Shown piece after piece: positions 36,711-48,221 of a DNA stretch of 64,000 bases. The notes beneath the pieces were generated by a model. That model was not told where the DNA came from. It worked only from the letters and a program-made list of their open reading frames with translations, and did no database searches. The stretch covers positions 83,701,895 through 83,765,894 of the forward strand of contig CM056995.1 of the NCBI GenBank assembly GCA_029891345.1, in the 5' to 3' direction. Position numbers and translations under genes: made by a program. Source of the stretch: Dryococelus australis (lineage: Eukaryota; Arthropoda; Insecta; Phasmatodea; Phasmatidae). The stretch's first letter is position 1. The number at the start of each line of letters is the position of its first letter.

Positions 36711-37157
36711 GCTCAGGAATATTCACCTTCATCATACCAAAATAACAACAAACTGGAAGCAACATACAAACCCATTTCTTCTGTTAAAGGTTAATACTCC
36801 AACCAGAAATCTCAATTTACTGTGGGAGATGGGATTGTTGCTGAGGTTTCAAATGGAAAATCGGTCAGGAATGATGTAAATGTTGCACAATTGTTCGCTT
36901 CTGGGAAAATCAAGTGTTACATTTCTCCCCATCATAGATATGAACCATGGAGACAAGACTTGCATCAGCACTTCATTTAATCGCATATCAAGCTTTAAAT
37001 ATAAAAATTTTGCCTGTACTAACTTTTGTCCAACCATTGTGCTGGAAAGTCATAAATTATGACAGAACCAGAAATTTGCCCATTGAGCAGTTTTGTTCGC
37101 AGACCTCGTCTATTTCATATATTAATGAGTTTCTTAGGATCCATTGACACTTCAATT

Positions 37158-37700
37158 TATTATTTTTCCGGGATAAATCCTGGGAAAATAATGAATATTA
37201 GGTGGATTATGGTTGATTTTGGATATCATATAGGCAATTTTGTGTTCTTTGATTTCTGTCTGGGCACTTTTGGAATTAAAACGCACCGTTTTCGTTCTAT
37301 CAATATATTTTATAGTTTTTCCAGAAAAAGAAGTCCTTGAAAAATTGTGAGAAATGTTTGGTGGATTTAGGTGAATTTGGATATCATATGGGAAATTTCG
37401 TTCTTTTATTTTTTCTGCGCACTTTGGTCGTAAAACGTACCGTTTTAGAATTATTCGCTTTTTTTACTGATTTTCCTTGACAAATCCAGAGAAAATAATA
37501 AGATACATTAGGTGGATTATGGTGAATTTGGATATCATATTGAACATTTTATGTTCTTTAATTTTTGTCTTCACTCTTTTGGTCGTAAAACGTACCGTTT
37601 TCGACTTATCTATTTTTTTAATCGTTTTTCCGGGAAAGATACCGGGAAAATTGAGGAAAATAATACGTGGATTTCGGTGGATTTTGGATATGTTCATCTA
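37158..37700 (+). repeat. Satellite, about 155 bp unit, about 3.6 copies
   Basis: TGGATATCATAT occurs at 37220, 37378 and 37529 and, degenerate, at 37685 (spacing 158, 151, 156). Each unit also has GGTGGATTATGGTGAATTT, TTGGTCGTAAAACGTACCGT and a TTTTTCCGGGA-like segment. The frames across it on both strands are artefacts. Confidence 0.85.
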
Positions 37701-37802
37701 CCAAATTTTCTGCTAATTTTGATGTAATGAAATCTTTTCTTGCAATTTAGTGCAAGTTATTCTTGTAACTTTCCCCGACTACGAAGGCAGTATTTCGCAC
37801 AA

Positions 37803-37903
37803 TGAGAGAGAGAGAGAGAGGTGACAGGTAGAGTGCGTGTGAGAGAGAGAGAGAGAGAGAGAGTGTGAGAGAGAGTGAGCGATTGGTGGGGGGGGGGGGG
37901 GGG
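37803..37903. repeat. (AG)n and poly(G) microsatellites
   Basis: Two GAGAGA blocks with GTGAGA interruptions are followed by a run of sixteen G. The serine/leucine-rich minus-strand frames here come from the repeat. Confidence 0.9.
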
Positions 37904-39689
37904 TAGAATGCGAGCGTGTGGGTACGCGCGTGTGTTCCGTGATGTCTGCATGATTCCTAAGCCAACCGTAGCGAAGGGTTTCCTCCCTAGACTCAGGCGC
38001 ATACAGCGAACTCTCCCTTAATTCCAGCAGAGCCATTGTCTTTCTGCTCCCTCGACCTCTGCTGTAGGATTCAGCCCTCCCCAGGAATACTTAACTCAAA
38101 TCCTCCTCCTCTTATTACCTGCAGGGGCATTTTTTTACCTCGAGAATGTCGAATAATAATACCCTTTCCCTATTCCTTTCCGCATGCTTGGTAAGTGAAC
38201 ATTGCTCCAAGTCGGTTGAAATAGCTTCGGACTAAAATATTAAATACGAGAACCTTATATTTAAAAAAAATAAACTCCGAGGTGCCACGGGTATCCACAA
38301 AGGGTATTAAGTTCTTTAGACATTGTCTTGGATACCTTACATAAGCACTGCGAACAGAGAATGCTACTGATAATTCCATTTTATTTCCCGAAAAACTCGA
38401 GGTAAAAGTGTACACACATACATACATTCATTTAATACTCAGTGAAAAGGGGATTTCTCATTTCGACTATACATTTAATATTACTATTTCTGTGCTGGGG
38501 TTTTTGAAAAGATTGTCTGGACTAGAACAAGAGGTGTGGGTCACTTGGTTTTCTGCAAATGAATAAAGCAGAGCCAATATACTTCACCTTCTTGTGCCAA
38601 GGAGAACAAAAAGTCTTCCTGTAAAGAAAATGCTTTTTACGCCAAGTTCAGTGTTAATGGTTTAGAAAACGTGTTGACAAATAAGGCTTCTGATTACTTT
38701 AGCTCCAGAAAATCTATTTGCTCTAAAGAAAATGTGGTGAACGTAAAAAGTTATCTTAGAATTTGCTATTTCATACTTTAAAAATAATAATGATAAATAA
38801 TAAGGATTACAGAAAACAAAGTTATTAGAGATATTTCGTTGCTTACCTGTGTGCGTTTTATTCTAATAACTAAAAATATGTGGAAAGACACAGTAAATCC
38901 CGTTAATTTTAATGCACGTCTACCTCATTATTGTAATGGCGTCATCAGACTTTTCATCTCAATAATCTCACTTCGGTAAACATATTTCATAGAACATCTC
39001 AGAAATTGGTAAATATATAACTGAAAACAAAATAAAATTCATACAAAATATTTTTTTTAATTTTTGATAACTTAATTTTACCAAAGTCACAAATTTAACA
39101 CAATTATATTTTCGTAAATTCCAAAATTTCATAAAATCTTGTAAAAAACCTCAGTTAACTTGTGTTTGTACATTCGCCATTCTCGGAGTTCGTTAGTAGC
39201 CTACCTCTGATAATTTATGATTTACAAGCCTACTTCCAAAGTTACTTATTCGCATGGACAAATATGTTGAAAAAGTTTCTGGGATAATCTAAGTTCCAAA
39301 GGTTTCGAGGAGAACGACATGAAAGTGAGACGATGTACCAACTATGCGCGTGGGTAACGTGTGGATACAGAGGGCTATAAACAATTACTTCATATTACGG
39401 CAAAGTGTTGGTAAATATGTATCCATAGGTCTCCGCAAACTCGCCGTCAAATTAAGCGACACTTTTCTGCGAATTCACGGAAGCTGTCCGTTAATTCCTT
39501 TCTTAGTTTTCTGTAATTCCATATGAAAATAAAAATAGGTAGTGAAAGAGTCTTTAATTTTCGTTTAGTGTGTGTTCTACTGTGTATAAAAATATATTTG
39601 AAATAGTGAAAATATTTCATAATCGAGCATGATTTGAACTAGAGTAAGAACTACATCTCCATGACCCTCATCAGACACCTACTAATTTT

Positions 39690-39845
39690 TTTGCTGTTGC
39701 TGTTGTTGACCTCAAGTTACACCGACTTGTGGACAAATTCCCATTGCAACAGCCGAGCTGAGGTTCTGCCGCAGAGGGGCTGGGGCGCGAGCCCGGACCC
39801 CTCAACTACAGGTCGGCCACCCTACCCCTGAGCTATGGGGGCAGT
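39690..39845 (-). mobile_element. tRNA-derived SINE
   Basis: On the minus strand CCCCCATAGCTCAGGGGTAG then GGTGGCCGACCTG has a good A box, and GAGGGGTCCGGGCTCGCGCC stands where a B box is expected. The tRNA-unrelated part includes CAGCCCCTCTGCGGCAGAAC. Confidence 0.55.
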
Positions 39846-40168
39846 GCACCTTCAACTCTTACACGACGTCTGTGCTACAACTGTAAATATTTATATTTCT
39901 AACCAGTCACATCAACTTCTCCAGTAAGCTGGCGTATTTAAGTGTTTGCTAAATGTTACAGCGCCCGATTCTACGTTTTAATGTACGGAAGAATAGCTCT
40001 TAGTGACGTGGGCACCCTAACTGCCATAGAAACGATAATTTTCTCGTTACGGTGGCGAAGAAAGCTTCGTGTGGACTCGGCAATGTTCGTTCCCGAAACT
40101 CGAAGCTATAGGAAATACGTCGACTTTCCTTATTTTGCATTTACGGAATCAGCTCCGTTTTCCGTCAT

Positions 40169-40318
40169 TATACTGAAAAAATATTTTATGGTGGCCACAA
40201 AATATTTTGTTGGTGTTCACCCTGCCAAATTTTTTGTGGTGTACATAAAAAATTTGGCAAGGTGAATACTAACAAAATATTTTTGTGTACCCCTAAAAAA
40301 ATTTTTTTTTCAGTGTAC
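40169..40318. mobile_element. 150 bp near-perfect hairpin element
   Basis: TATACTGAAAAAATATTTTA, CACAAAATATTTTGTTGGTG and TTCACCCTGCCAAATTTTTT are mirrored by AAATTTGGCAAGGTGAATAC, TAACAAAATATTTTTGTG and TTTTTTTTTCAGTGTA. The whole unit folds back with almost no loop. Non-coding. Confidence 0.8.
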
Positions 40319-40427
40319 TGATTGCGTTTCCGCATATTTACTGTACATATCCGTAAACATTTCCGAAAATATATGAAAATTTTGAACAGTGCAAAGTGTA
40401 TCAAAAACGAGTACTGGAACATGGCAG

Positions 40428-40853
40428 CATAGGCGCCGACCACTTGTTTACAAGTGAAAGGGCGAGGAGGGGGGGGGGGGGGGGGTGGGGGAGTGTCAAA
40501 ATCTCTGTAACAGTACGCATGTTTATTTATATATTATCCTTCCCTACTCACCTTTCTCTCATCTCGTGAGTAGTATGTTTGTGCATGCGGTTATGCACGC
40601 ATGTAACACTTATTTCAAGTGAGCTAAGGTATTTGATGCTGAAATAAAATAATGTCCACTAGATTGCTGTTCTGTGTCATGCAAAATAAAATACTTAGTA
40701 AATAACGAGGCAAGCTTACTAGAGTAAAGCTATAACTACTTATTACACACTGAAGTACTGACCAACCACTGTCTATTTACCAGGGGGCGACGACCCTACT
40801 CGCTAAACTGTAGAGGGGCAACCAACGCCTTGCTTGCCACCTCGGCGCCTATG
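40428..40853. mobile_element. hAT-like MITE with CATAGGCGCCGA ends and 8 bp target duplication
   Basis: CATAGGCGCCGAC on the left is mirrored by GTCGGCGCCTATG-like TCGGCGCCTATG on the right, 426 bp apart. Flanks are CATGGCAG and CATGGCAA, 7 of 8 identical, as for a hAT-type 8 bp target duplication. A long poly(G) tract lies at 40466-40490. No coding region. Confidence 0.75.
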
Positions 40854-42110
40854 CATGGCAATGACCTTAACATTTAACAGTACGAGCCGGACTTGCCACG
40901 CAATCTTGTACGCCGGTCACTATCTCAAAAGACAGCACCTAAGCCTAATTGTGTTTTGCTAGTTAGAAAACTATTTCACTTACACACACAGAATACTTGT
41001 TAAACAAATACATAGGCTCGGTGGCAACAGATTTTGCGGTGGTTAAGCCCTTGTCACGCTCTCAGCTATTCTCCTTAAAATGTATATGGCAAAAAAATTT
41101 GATGCAGATATATGGTCATTAGATTTTACATGAAACAGCGTTCATCAAATTATCTTCAATGTTTTTAAAAAAAATCTGTCACAATGTCGAAATTATTTAT
41201 TTGAAGAACAGAGTTTTATATTTACATAACGTTTTGTCAAACGGATACCGATGTGTTACCATGTAACACATTACAGAAAGGGATATTTTTAATGTTATAA
41301 TTTATCGCAACTTCTAAACTCCAACGTTCTTAAACCAATTTTATTGGGAGCATTTTTGACCGACAAAATTTGGTTGTGAAGAGTTTCAGGTACTTCCTAA
41401 CTGTCCCGCGGTCCATTAAACTGGACATTAATGCACTCACAGTGAACTGCAACATACATTTTTAATACGTAGTACGAATGGAGTCTGAAACATCTCTCTG
41501 TTAGTGTTATCTCCTGTGCTGCCCTCCCTCGACACAACCACAGACTTCATAGGACGTGCGTTAATGCACGTTGTACCGCCTGCAACAGCTGCAACCTTCA
41601 CGACTCTTACGTACCAATGGTTGCAAGTTAGCAGGAGATGTACGACGTAACACATATCCATACACGGATTGATGAATGAAGTAGACTAATTTTTTTGTCT
41701 ACTTTCCCAGCTTTATGAGTTTGGCCACTGTATTTACAGAAAGCAAGCATATTTCTCAACTAAATTGCTCAGTATCAGTTTTAGCCAAAGGTGTTCCCGT
41801 TAAGGTATATATGGATTTTCCCATGGTTATTTATACACAATTCCTTTCTCCGTTTATGTGACTTAATTTGTTGTTACCATATTTTCCAGAATTCTTCAAA
41901 AACGTAATTAAAGTACGACAGATACTAATAGACGGAATAATTTCGAAAATTAGTTTTTCTAATTTTAACCTCAATTTGGAATTTTACATGTCAAGACGTG
42001 TAGATATGAATGTTTAGTATTATATTTTCTAATGAAAACATATAATATCTGTACCCTTGCAGATAACAGTAATTATTAACTCTAATTTTTATGTTTACAT
42101 TTATTCTTTA
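40854..42110. other. Non-coding, nothing recognised
   Basis: No gene or repeat was recognised in this stretch. Confidence 0.5.
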
Positions 42111-42361
42111 GGGGCTACGGTGTCTGAACGATTAGCACGCTTGCCTCCCACCGAGGCGAACCGGGTCCAATCCCCGGCAGTGTCACCGGATTTTCGCAAG
42201 TGGGAATTGTGCCGGACGAAGGCGTTGGTCGGCGGCTTTTTTTCGGGGGTCTCCCGTTTCCCCCGCATCTTCATTCTGGCACCTCTCCATATTCATTTCA
42301 ATCACCACGTCGGCTCTCAAGACCCCGCTGTTAAGTGCCGCCCAAATCTCTTCAATCACTT
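42111..42361 (+). mobile_element. tRNA-derived SINE, family S1, copy 1
   Basis: GGGGCTACGGTGTCTGAACG then ATTAGCACGCTTGCC forms a tRNA-like head with an A box, and ACCGGGTCCAATCCCCGG holds the B box. The body has GGGAATTGTGCCGGACGAAG, GGTCGGCGG and GTCTCCCGTTTCCCCCGC, shared with copies on the minus strand. About 250 bp. Confidence 0.8.
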
Positions 42362-43424
42362 TTATTCTGTACTACTTCACGTAAATAACTTTTGGATGAA
42401 GGCATGTTTTCTCTCTTCGCTACTTTAATAGAATAAAGCTATTTCATGGATTACTAGTATATGATGAACCCATGCTCAGATTTTCATGTAATTATGTGAG
42501 TCTCTAAATGTCATAAATGTTTCTTTGTACTCCTTGTTTTATGATGTTAGGTACGGCAAATATGGTTTCACGATAATAACAAATTCCATTAAACAAAAAC
42601 CTATTTGGTATAACCAACATAATTTTTTCCTAGTGTGCTGACAAAGAGAAATATTGATATCCTCTAAGTTCAAGGTTCGTTTTTTTGACTTATTTTTAAG
42701 ACCTCTGAAAATGATCCTTGACGCCTGTTCGTTAAAATTGACAGATAAATACCTCATAACCGCTTAGTAAATCTCTCACGACTCAGTCGCTTTAATGTTT
42801 CTAAACTGCATACGGCATATTCACATTTAGCTTGAATTATAGCAACTTAAAAAACCTGGCATGGCAAATTTGGCAAAGCTTATTCTTATAATTCCTGTAC
42901 TAGTATCACTAAAGCTTTTCATAATTTTTCTGTCATATTGCAATCTTCGTAGCTTTAAATAATTAAAAGTTATAACAAACTCAAATAAATACTTGATTAA
43001 GATTATTCATACTGATTGTGACTTGCTTACCAAGGATAAAGAGGTAATAATTTTTGCAACGCTGGTAGATGAAGGGGGTTGGAAGGGCCTTTAATACTTT
43101 ATCAACGTCCTTCATTACGTTATTTGGTTGGCGTCCTACGGATTTCCTAAATGTCCTGAACTAATTATACAAACTAATAACCTTACGTATAAACCGAATT
43201 TAAGCTGGTTACACATTCGGCAGCTGGAGTTTATCGTAGTGAAATATTGAAACTCACACAGTACATTTCCCAGTAATTGCCACCAGTCGTTCCACAGTAG
43301 TGTTTCATTTGTCGTGTCCTGGGGAAGCTGCATTCCATGAAATTATCTGTAAATTTACCAAATCAGTGCATATGTGTAGTAGGAAAGTGCATATGGTTAA
43401 TGTATTTCTACTACATCCATGGTC
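42362..43424. other. Non-coding, nothing recognised
   Basis: AT-rich; only short chance frames. Confidence 0.5.
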
Positions 43425-43688
43425 GTCGAGTGGAGAGTGAACCCAGGGCGAGGCAACATTCTCTGAGTGCCCGTCATCCCCGGATATGACATAAAATGAG
43501 ACCATAGGATGGAGCGCTGGAATGCAACGGTGGGGTAAACGGGAGTAAACCGAGAAACCCCGTCGGCAAGCGGCATCGTCCAGCACGATTCCCACATGCG
43601 AAAACTTGGGAGTGAGCCCGCCGGGTATCGAGCCCGGATCGCTGTGGTGGGAGGCGAGCGCCCTATCTACTGCGCCACCGCTACCCCT
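43425..43688 (-). mobile_element. tRNA-derived SINE, family S1, copy 2
   Basis: On the minus strand GGGGTAGCGGTGGCGCAGTA then GATAGGGCGCTCGCC (A box) and ATCCGGGCTCGATACCCGG (B box) head a body with GGGAATCGTGCTGGACGATG, CCGACGGGG and CGTTGCATTCCAGCGCTCCA. Confidence 0.82.
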
Positions 43689-43914
43689 ATTTGTATAGTA
43701 GTGATTCTAAACTTTCCTACATTTGCAGTTTGATATGTGGTAATATTCTCACACAACTTATATATAGGTTCCAATAGAGTTTAGAAAGTTTACCAGAAAT
43801 TTTTTTACAGTGTGCGAACAAGCTACCGCCATAGTGAGGATTGCCAGGTGATTTTATAAGCGACGCCTGTCACTTTTTATACTTATGAAGCTGGCGTGTC
43901 GTGACACTGATCGT

Positions 43915-44248
43915 TTTTGAAGGTCGGTCCAAGTCCGGGCACCGTGAAGCTGCGAAACCTGGAGTCTCAACTGAGGATCATCGTGTTTCACCTCGGACGC
44001 GCTTTTCGCAGCATCGGGACTTGTCGGTCATCCCGTGGGTGAGTGAGTGAAGAGGTTTGGGTGGCTCTTAAGAGTGAGGTCTTGAGAACCGATGAGGGAG
44101 AAACAGGAGATCCCTGAGAAAACCCACCGACCAACGGCATCGTCCGGCACGATTCCACTTTCGAAAATTCGGTGACCCGACCGGGGATTGAACCCGGTTC
44201 GCCTTGATGAGAGGCGAGCGTGCTAATCGCTCAGCCACCGTGGCCCTG
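43915..44248 (-). mobile_element. tRNA-derived SINE, family S1, copy 3
   Basis: On the minus strand GGGCCACGGTGGCTGAGCGA then TTAGCACGCTCGCC and AACCGGGTTCAATCCCCGG give the best A and B boxes of the family, followed by GGAATCGTGCCGGACGATGC and GTCGGTGGGTTTTCTCAGGG. The 3' part after about 44040 differs from copy 2. Confidence 0.85.
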
Positions 44249-45459
44249 CCATCCTGAGGGATTTATTCACAATTGCGTTTCTACGCGCTGTTTTGCTAGG
44301 CACGCCATTGTGGTTTGGAATATTTCTTGTATGGCAAATTATCTGCCAGATTAATATTCGACAGCTAATTTTGGAAACTGATGAAATTACATGACAAGGA
44401 TGATGTAGGTTGCTCATGGGAATGTGAGGTCTTCTGAAATCAAAACTTGAAAAATATCTTTGCCCTTTCCTGCGTTTATTTCGGCGGACACGCTGGTGAC
44501 AAGCGCCCAGGAACGAATGAAATGACCAAGGAAACTTATCGTGAAAAATAACGGTTCTAGTTACTATCTGCAACGTGCGAAATTCAGTATTATACATCAG
44601 TCAACATTTTGTTTGAACATACACAGCAAAATAATATTAGTTGTAACTGTAGTAATAATTCTGAGTGATTTGAATTTGTGATTTGATCTGTTTTAAAACC
44701 GATGGAACAAACACACGCTGGAAGAGAAGATACTGTGCACATACTGGCAAGCGCTACTTCCACGAACACACTTGTCAAATGTCACACGTAGGCGTTAAAT
44801 GTAACAATCTGTGGCCATTGGGCTAGAGCATCACAGCAAACGTATATATAATCTAGATAGTATTACATTTTTTGAGACCTGAACAATTCGCGGTTTCATT
44901 TCGGGATAAGCTAGAATTCAAAACCTCGTACGTTCGTATTGCTTATACTATTTGTCCACCCGTTATTTCACACCTCATGGAAAACTCTGAGCCAATAACA
45001 AACACACTGAGACAATAAGCAACCAATGGGCAGTGATATCTGCACGATTTCACATACGACTGTGGAGTCTAACCTCTAGGTCATTGAACTTGCGAATTTT
45101 TCACGTGTCTATAAATGACTGATATTGTGTATTAATATCCAGTTAATTTTCGAAGAAGTCTGAGATGTGGGATGTAAATGACGTCTCGCCGTTTGTCCGT
45201 ATGGGATATTTGTATTAACCCCGTACAATACGGGGCCGTTGATACCCTACGACGGAGAGAAAGTAGTCCCTTGTCTTAACGCTGAATACACTAAAAGTAT
45301 ATCTTTTGCTTTCTGTTTTTTTTTTATGCATATAAGTGCAAGAATTTTCTAATACATTTACAGTTTCACTTGACCAACGCATGAATAAAGTGATCAAGCC
45401 CATGTAGTGCCTATATACGGTGGAAGGATACAAATGTGATTACAAATATATATTCAGCA
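44249..45459. other. Non-coding, nothing recognised
   Basis: The 124-codon minus-strand frame at 44223-44597 begins in ordinary sequence and runs into the SINE. It has no recognised motif and is not called. Confidence 0.5.
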
Positions 45460-45497
45460 GGGCTTTCAAAAGTGCTCACTTGTCCGTGAACAGCCTA
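45460..45497. mobile_element. Orphan MITE terminus, GGTAAAGTGAGCAC family
   Basis: GGGCTTTCAAAAGTGCTCAC then TTGTCCGTGAACAGCCTA is the right terminus. No left terminus is present within a kilobase. Confidence 0.65.
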
Positions 45498-45499
45498 TG

Positions 45500-45898
45500 C
45501 ACGCCGTGTTGGAGAGGCGGAAAACGGTGCGCGGTCCATCAGCGACGCACGGTTTATCACTTCACTCAATTTCATCTGCGATCTGGCTACAAGGAATTAA
45601 AAAACAAAAAAAAGGGAACAAAAAATGGAAATAATTCGCACTTTCAGTGGTAATACTCTGGTGCGTGTAGCCGGCGAGTGCACATTGTTAAGCACTACTC
45701 GACGAAGCACTGAGTGCCGGTGAAACGTTCGGCACAAGTGGCTACAGCGCCAGTCATGGACGGTGTTCGGCGCGTATTCGAGTGCTTTTAATACCGTGCC
45801 GCGCGCTCTCTCGTTTCCAGAGCGCGCGCGCGCGTCGTTCGAGCCGCATGCATAATACCGCGCGTGTTTTGTTTTAGCTTCGTAGCAGTGGCTCAACA
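45500..45898 (+). promoter_or_regulatory. CpG-rich stretch, candidate promoter/5' UTR
   Basis: This is the strongest CpG-rich region of the window (for example ACCGTGCCGCGCGCTCTCTC and GAGCGCGCGCGCGCGTCGTT at 45795-45840) in otherwise AT-rich DNA. It ends at an ATG in good context. Such islands often mark transcription starts of broadly expressed genes. No TATA box or initiator could be assigned. Confidence 0.35.
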
Positions 45899-45938
45899 AT
45901 GGCGGCGCACAAACACACCGCCCCACAATGGAGCACAG
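45899..45938 (+). CDS. Putative first coding exon (partial)
   Basis: ATG at 45899 in the context AACAATGGCGGCGC begins MAAHKHTAPQWSTG, and the frame reaches a consensus splice donor ACAG|GTAATC at 45938/45939. It lies at the end of the CpG-rich stretch. The frame stays open past the donor to 46108 but becomes lysine-rich and low in complexity, which fits intron better than exon. The next exon would lie to the right and was not recognised; the distance could exceed the window. No protein family is recognised from 13 residues. Confidence 0.3.
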
Positions 45939-46959
45939 GTAATCGGCTTGCAGCCACTCCTACCCTTAATAACAACGCGGAATATTCTTTTGTCTTTTTT
46001 TTATTTCGCAAAACACGACCATTTAAACTGCAGGAGGGAGGGGGTAAAAAAAAACCCTACCTGGAAATTTCACGTCTGTGCTGCGACCTCGCGCGGGGCT
46101 ACGTGTAAATGCCTGTTTGTGGCACTTGAAAATTAAATCTAAAGGATAAAAAAAATACACCGAGAGAGGGAGGGGATGTTGGGTACGTTTCTGCACGCTG
46201 GAACACCCAGACACAAGCACCGGCACAATTCTACAAGAGATTGTCTTAACTGGTATTAACTTTTAATTCGCCGGGCTGAAACTTCCCCTCCCCCCCACAC
46301 CGGTGGGTCGAGCAGAGCGGGAAGGGTTTGGAGAGGGGGGAGGGAGGTGGGAATAGCGCTAGTCTTTGTTCCATACCGGGGGAAGTAGCTTGGAACGAGA
46401 GTAAGAGGTGTTGGTCCGCAGGTACGGACCGTGGGATAAAAACTCTCGGAGGTCTGAGCAAAACAGTAACGTAATTTCCACCAAGCTCAGATCTTCCACA
46501 AGAATCATCACAGACCGTAGCATCAAATTTAATAACCATTGAAATACATTAAAGGAATAGTTTTTTAAAATAGAATCCACGTTTTATGCCAATATTCACG
46601 TTATAGAGGCTTTTGCAAAAGTTTCCCAGCCTATTTTTCGAAGTAACAAACCAGGGCTAGACGTCGTTTCAGCAACATTAGAAGGCAACTCGGTTAAGAA
46701 ACAACGGTTTGCCAAACGTGATCATGCAAAACCACGACATTTAGTGGTCTAAGAGATTGCGACGTGCTTCGGCTAAATCAAAAACTCGGTTTCCTCGACC
46801 CCACCGGGATAGCTCACGTTTGATGAATAAATTGGCGGCTAACCTGCACATATTCATGCAATATAAATGTGGAAGGACATTCTTCAACAGCTATTGGGAA
46901 AGATAGAAGTTATTGGAAGGACGAGTGGAGGGATTTGGGCAGGCTTTATTAACATTTGC
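45939..46959. other. Non-coding, nothing recognised
   Basis: If 45899-45938 is a real exon this would be intron. It contains purine-rich and C-rich runs (46265-46350) but no recognised repeat. Confidence 0.45.
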
Positions 46960-47148
46960 AAGCCTCTTAACGATGAGGAAACCAACGAGAGCGAAGCGAG
47001 GTGTAATGGAGCAGCGCTGGAATACAAGGGTAAGGGAAACGGGATACCCCCGAGAAAACTTGCAGACCAGTGGCATCATCCGGGAGTGATACCGCCTAGA
47101 ACTGAGCCCGGTTCGTCTATGTGATAGCTGAAGCCAACCGCAGCCCCT
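46960..47148 (-). mobile_element. tRNA-derived SINE, family S1, copy 4 (degenerate)
   Basis: The body GGAATACAAGGGTAAGGGAA, ACGGGATACCCCCGAGAAAA and GTGGCATCATCCGGGAGTGA corresponds to copy 2 read in the same direction, followed by ACTGAGCCCGGTTCG, the decayed B box, and CAACCGCAGCCCC at the head. Confidence 0.65.
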
Positions 47149-47329
47149 ATCGGAAGGACGAGAATCCGGCAAGTAACCTATTACCAAAGCAACCTACAAT
47201 TCCTTATTTACTTACAAACCGAACGTTATTTAAATAATTTAACCATCAGATAACTATATAAAATTTAGAAAATATTCAAACTGCATGGCGTTTTGGCATA
47301 AACGAAGTTAAATTTAATGACAAACCAAC

Positions 47330-48220
47330 ATTTAAATTTCATGGTTGAAATTTTATCGGAAGGTGTAAAGTGTAAGTTTTCCTAAGGTCCTTATCACTGA
47401 GTTAGGCCTCACTAAATTCTGGAATACCAGATAAAATTGCTTAGCAAGGAAAATGTCAAGTGTCATCCATATAGATTGACACCACCGCAGAAGGAAATTT
47501 CAAGAAATCAAGTTAAATATTTGTTATACAAAGGTGTAATCGAACAGTCTGCTTCCCAATATGCTAGTCCAACCTTTTTGGTATCAAAACCCATTGGGAA
47601 ACATCGTATGGCTGTGGACTACAGCAAACGTAATAAAAATGTTGAAATTGAATCAGTTCCTCTTCCTGATCTCCATTAGGCATTTAATTAGATTTTGGAA
47701 AAGCAAAATATTTACTACAATTGATTTAAACGCTTCATCACCAAATCGCTTTGTCAAAAGATTCCGAACACATTACCAGTTTTTGCGTTTCTTAGAACCT
47801 GTGTCAATTTACTCGTGTGCCATTTTGCTTGGCCACGGGTGCTCGAGTACTTACCAGGCTTTTAGATACGATTTTTTTATTGCTGTTGAATTCAAGTTTG
47901 TCTATAACTATCTAGATAATCTTGTCATTTATTCCAACAGTTCTGAACAAATTTAGATCACCTAAAAGAATAACTTACTTGTTTGGAAAAGGCAGGTCTC
48001 ACTGTTAACTCTTCTAAAGTTAGGTCTGCAGTTCAACAAATTTCATTTTTTGGGACATAGGATTTCTACCAGTGGATTTTATATTAATCTAGAAAGGACT
48101 AAGTTCATTAGAGATTTCCCTCCACCATGAGATGTGAAAGGTATAGCCAGGTTCATCGGTATATACATTTTTTGGCAAATGTATTCCGAACTTAGCTGAA
48201 AAGGCAACACCGCTGAATAA
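47330..48220 (+). pseudogene. Gypsy/errantivirus-like element 1: reverse transcriptase
   Basis: Reverse transcriptase part of a Ty3/gypsy-type polyprotein. The N-terminal palm is readable at 47437-47679: HPYRLTPPQKEISRNQVKYL, GVIEQSASQYASPTFLVSKP and KHRMAVDYSKRNKNVE, matching the segment with the conserved R-x-x-x-DYR-x-L-N motif. After frame changes FTTIDLNAS follows near 47710 (the first catalytic Asp region), and YLDNLVIYS near 47910 is the catalytic YxDD box with the last Asp changed to Asn. LEKAGLTVN near 47985 and a FFGH/IS-like segment near 48050 complete the thumb. Multiple frameshifts and stops show it is dead. No LTR or gag is visible upstream; a SINE lies 180 bp before. Confidence 0.85.
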
Positions 48221-48221
48221 A

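Larger units (their letters stand above)
37741..40168. other. Non-coding; simple repeats and a SINE scrap
   Basis: Holds (AG)n at 37803-37872, poly(G) at 37888-37903 and the tRNA-like unit at 39690-39845. The remainder shows no gene. Confidence 0.55.

Noticed and set aside
37757-38036. Minus-strand frames rich in Ser, Leu and Pro
   Set aside because: They are translations of the (AG)n and poly(G) tract.
42111-42190. Possible tRNA gene at the SINE head
   Set aside because: The same head occurs four times with a shared non-tRNA body and lacks a proper acceptor stem.
44223-44597. 124-codon minus frame
   Set aside because: No recognisable motif; its end runs into a SINE.
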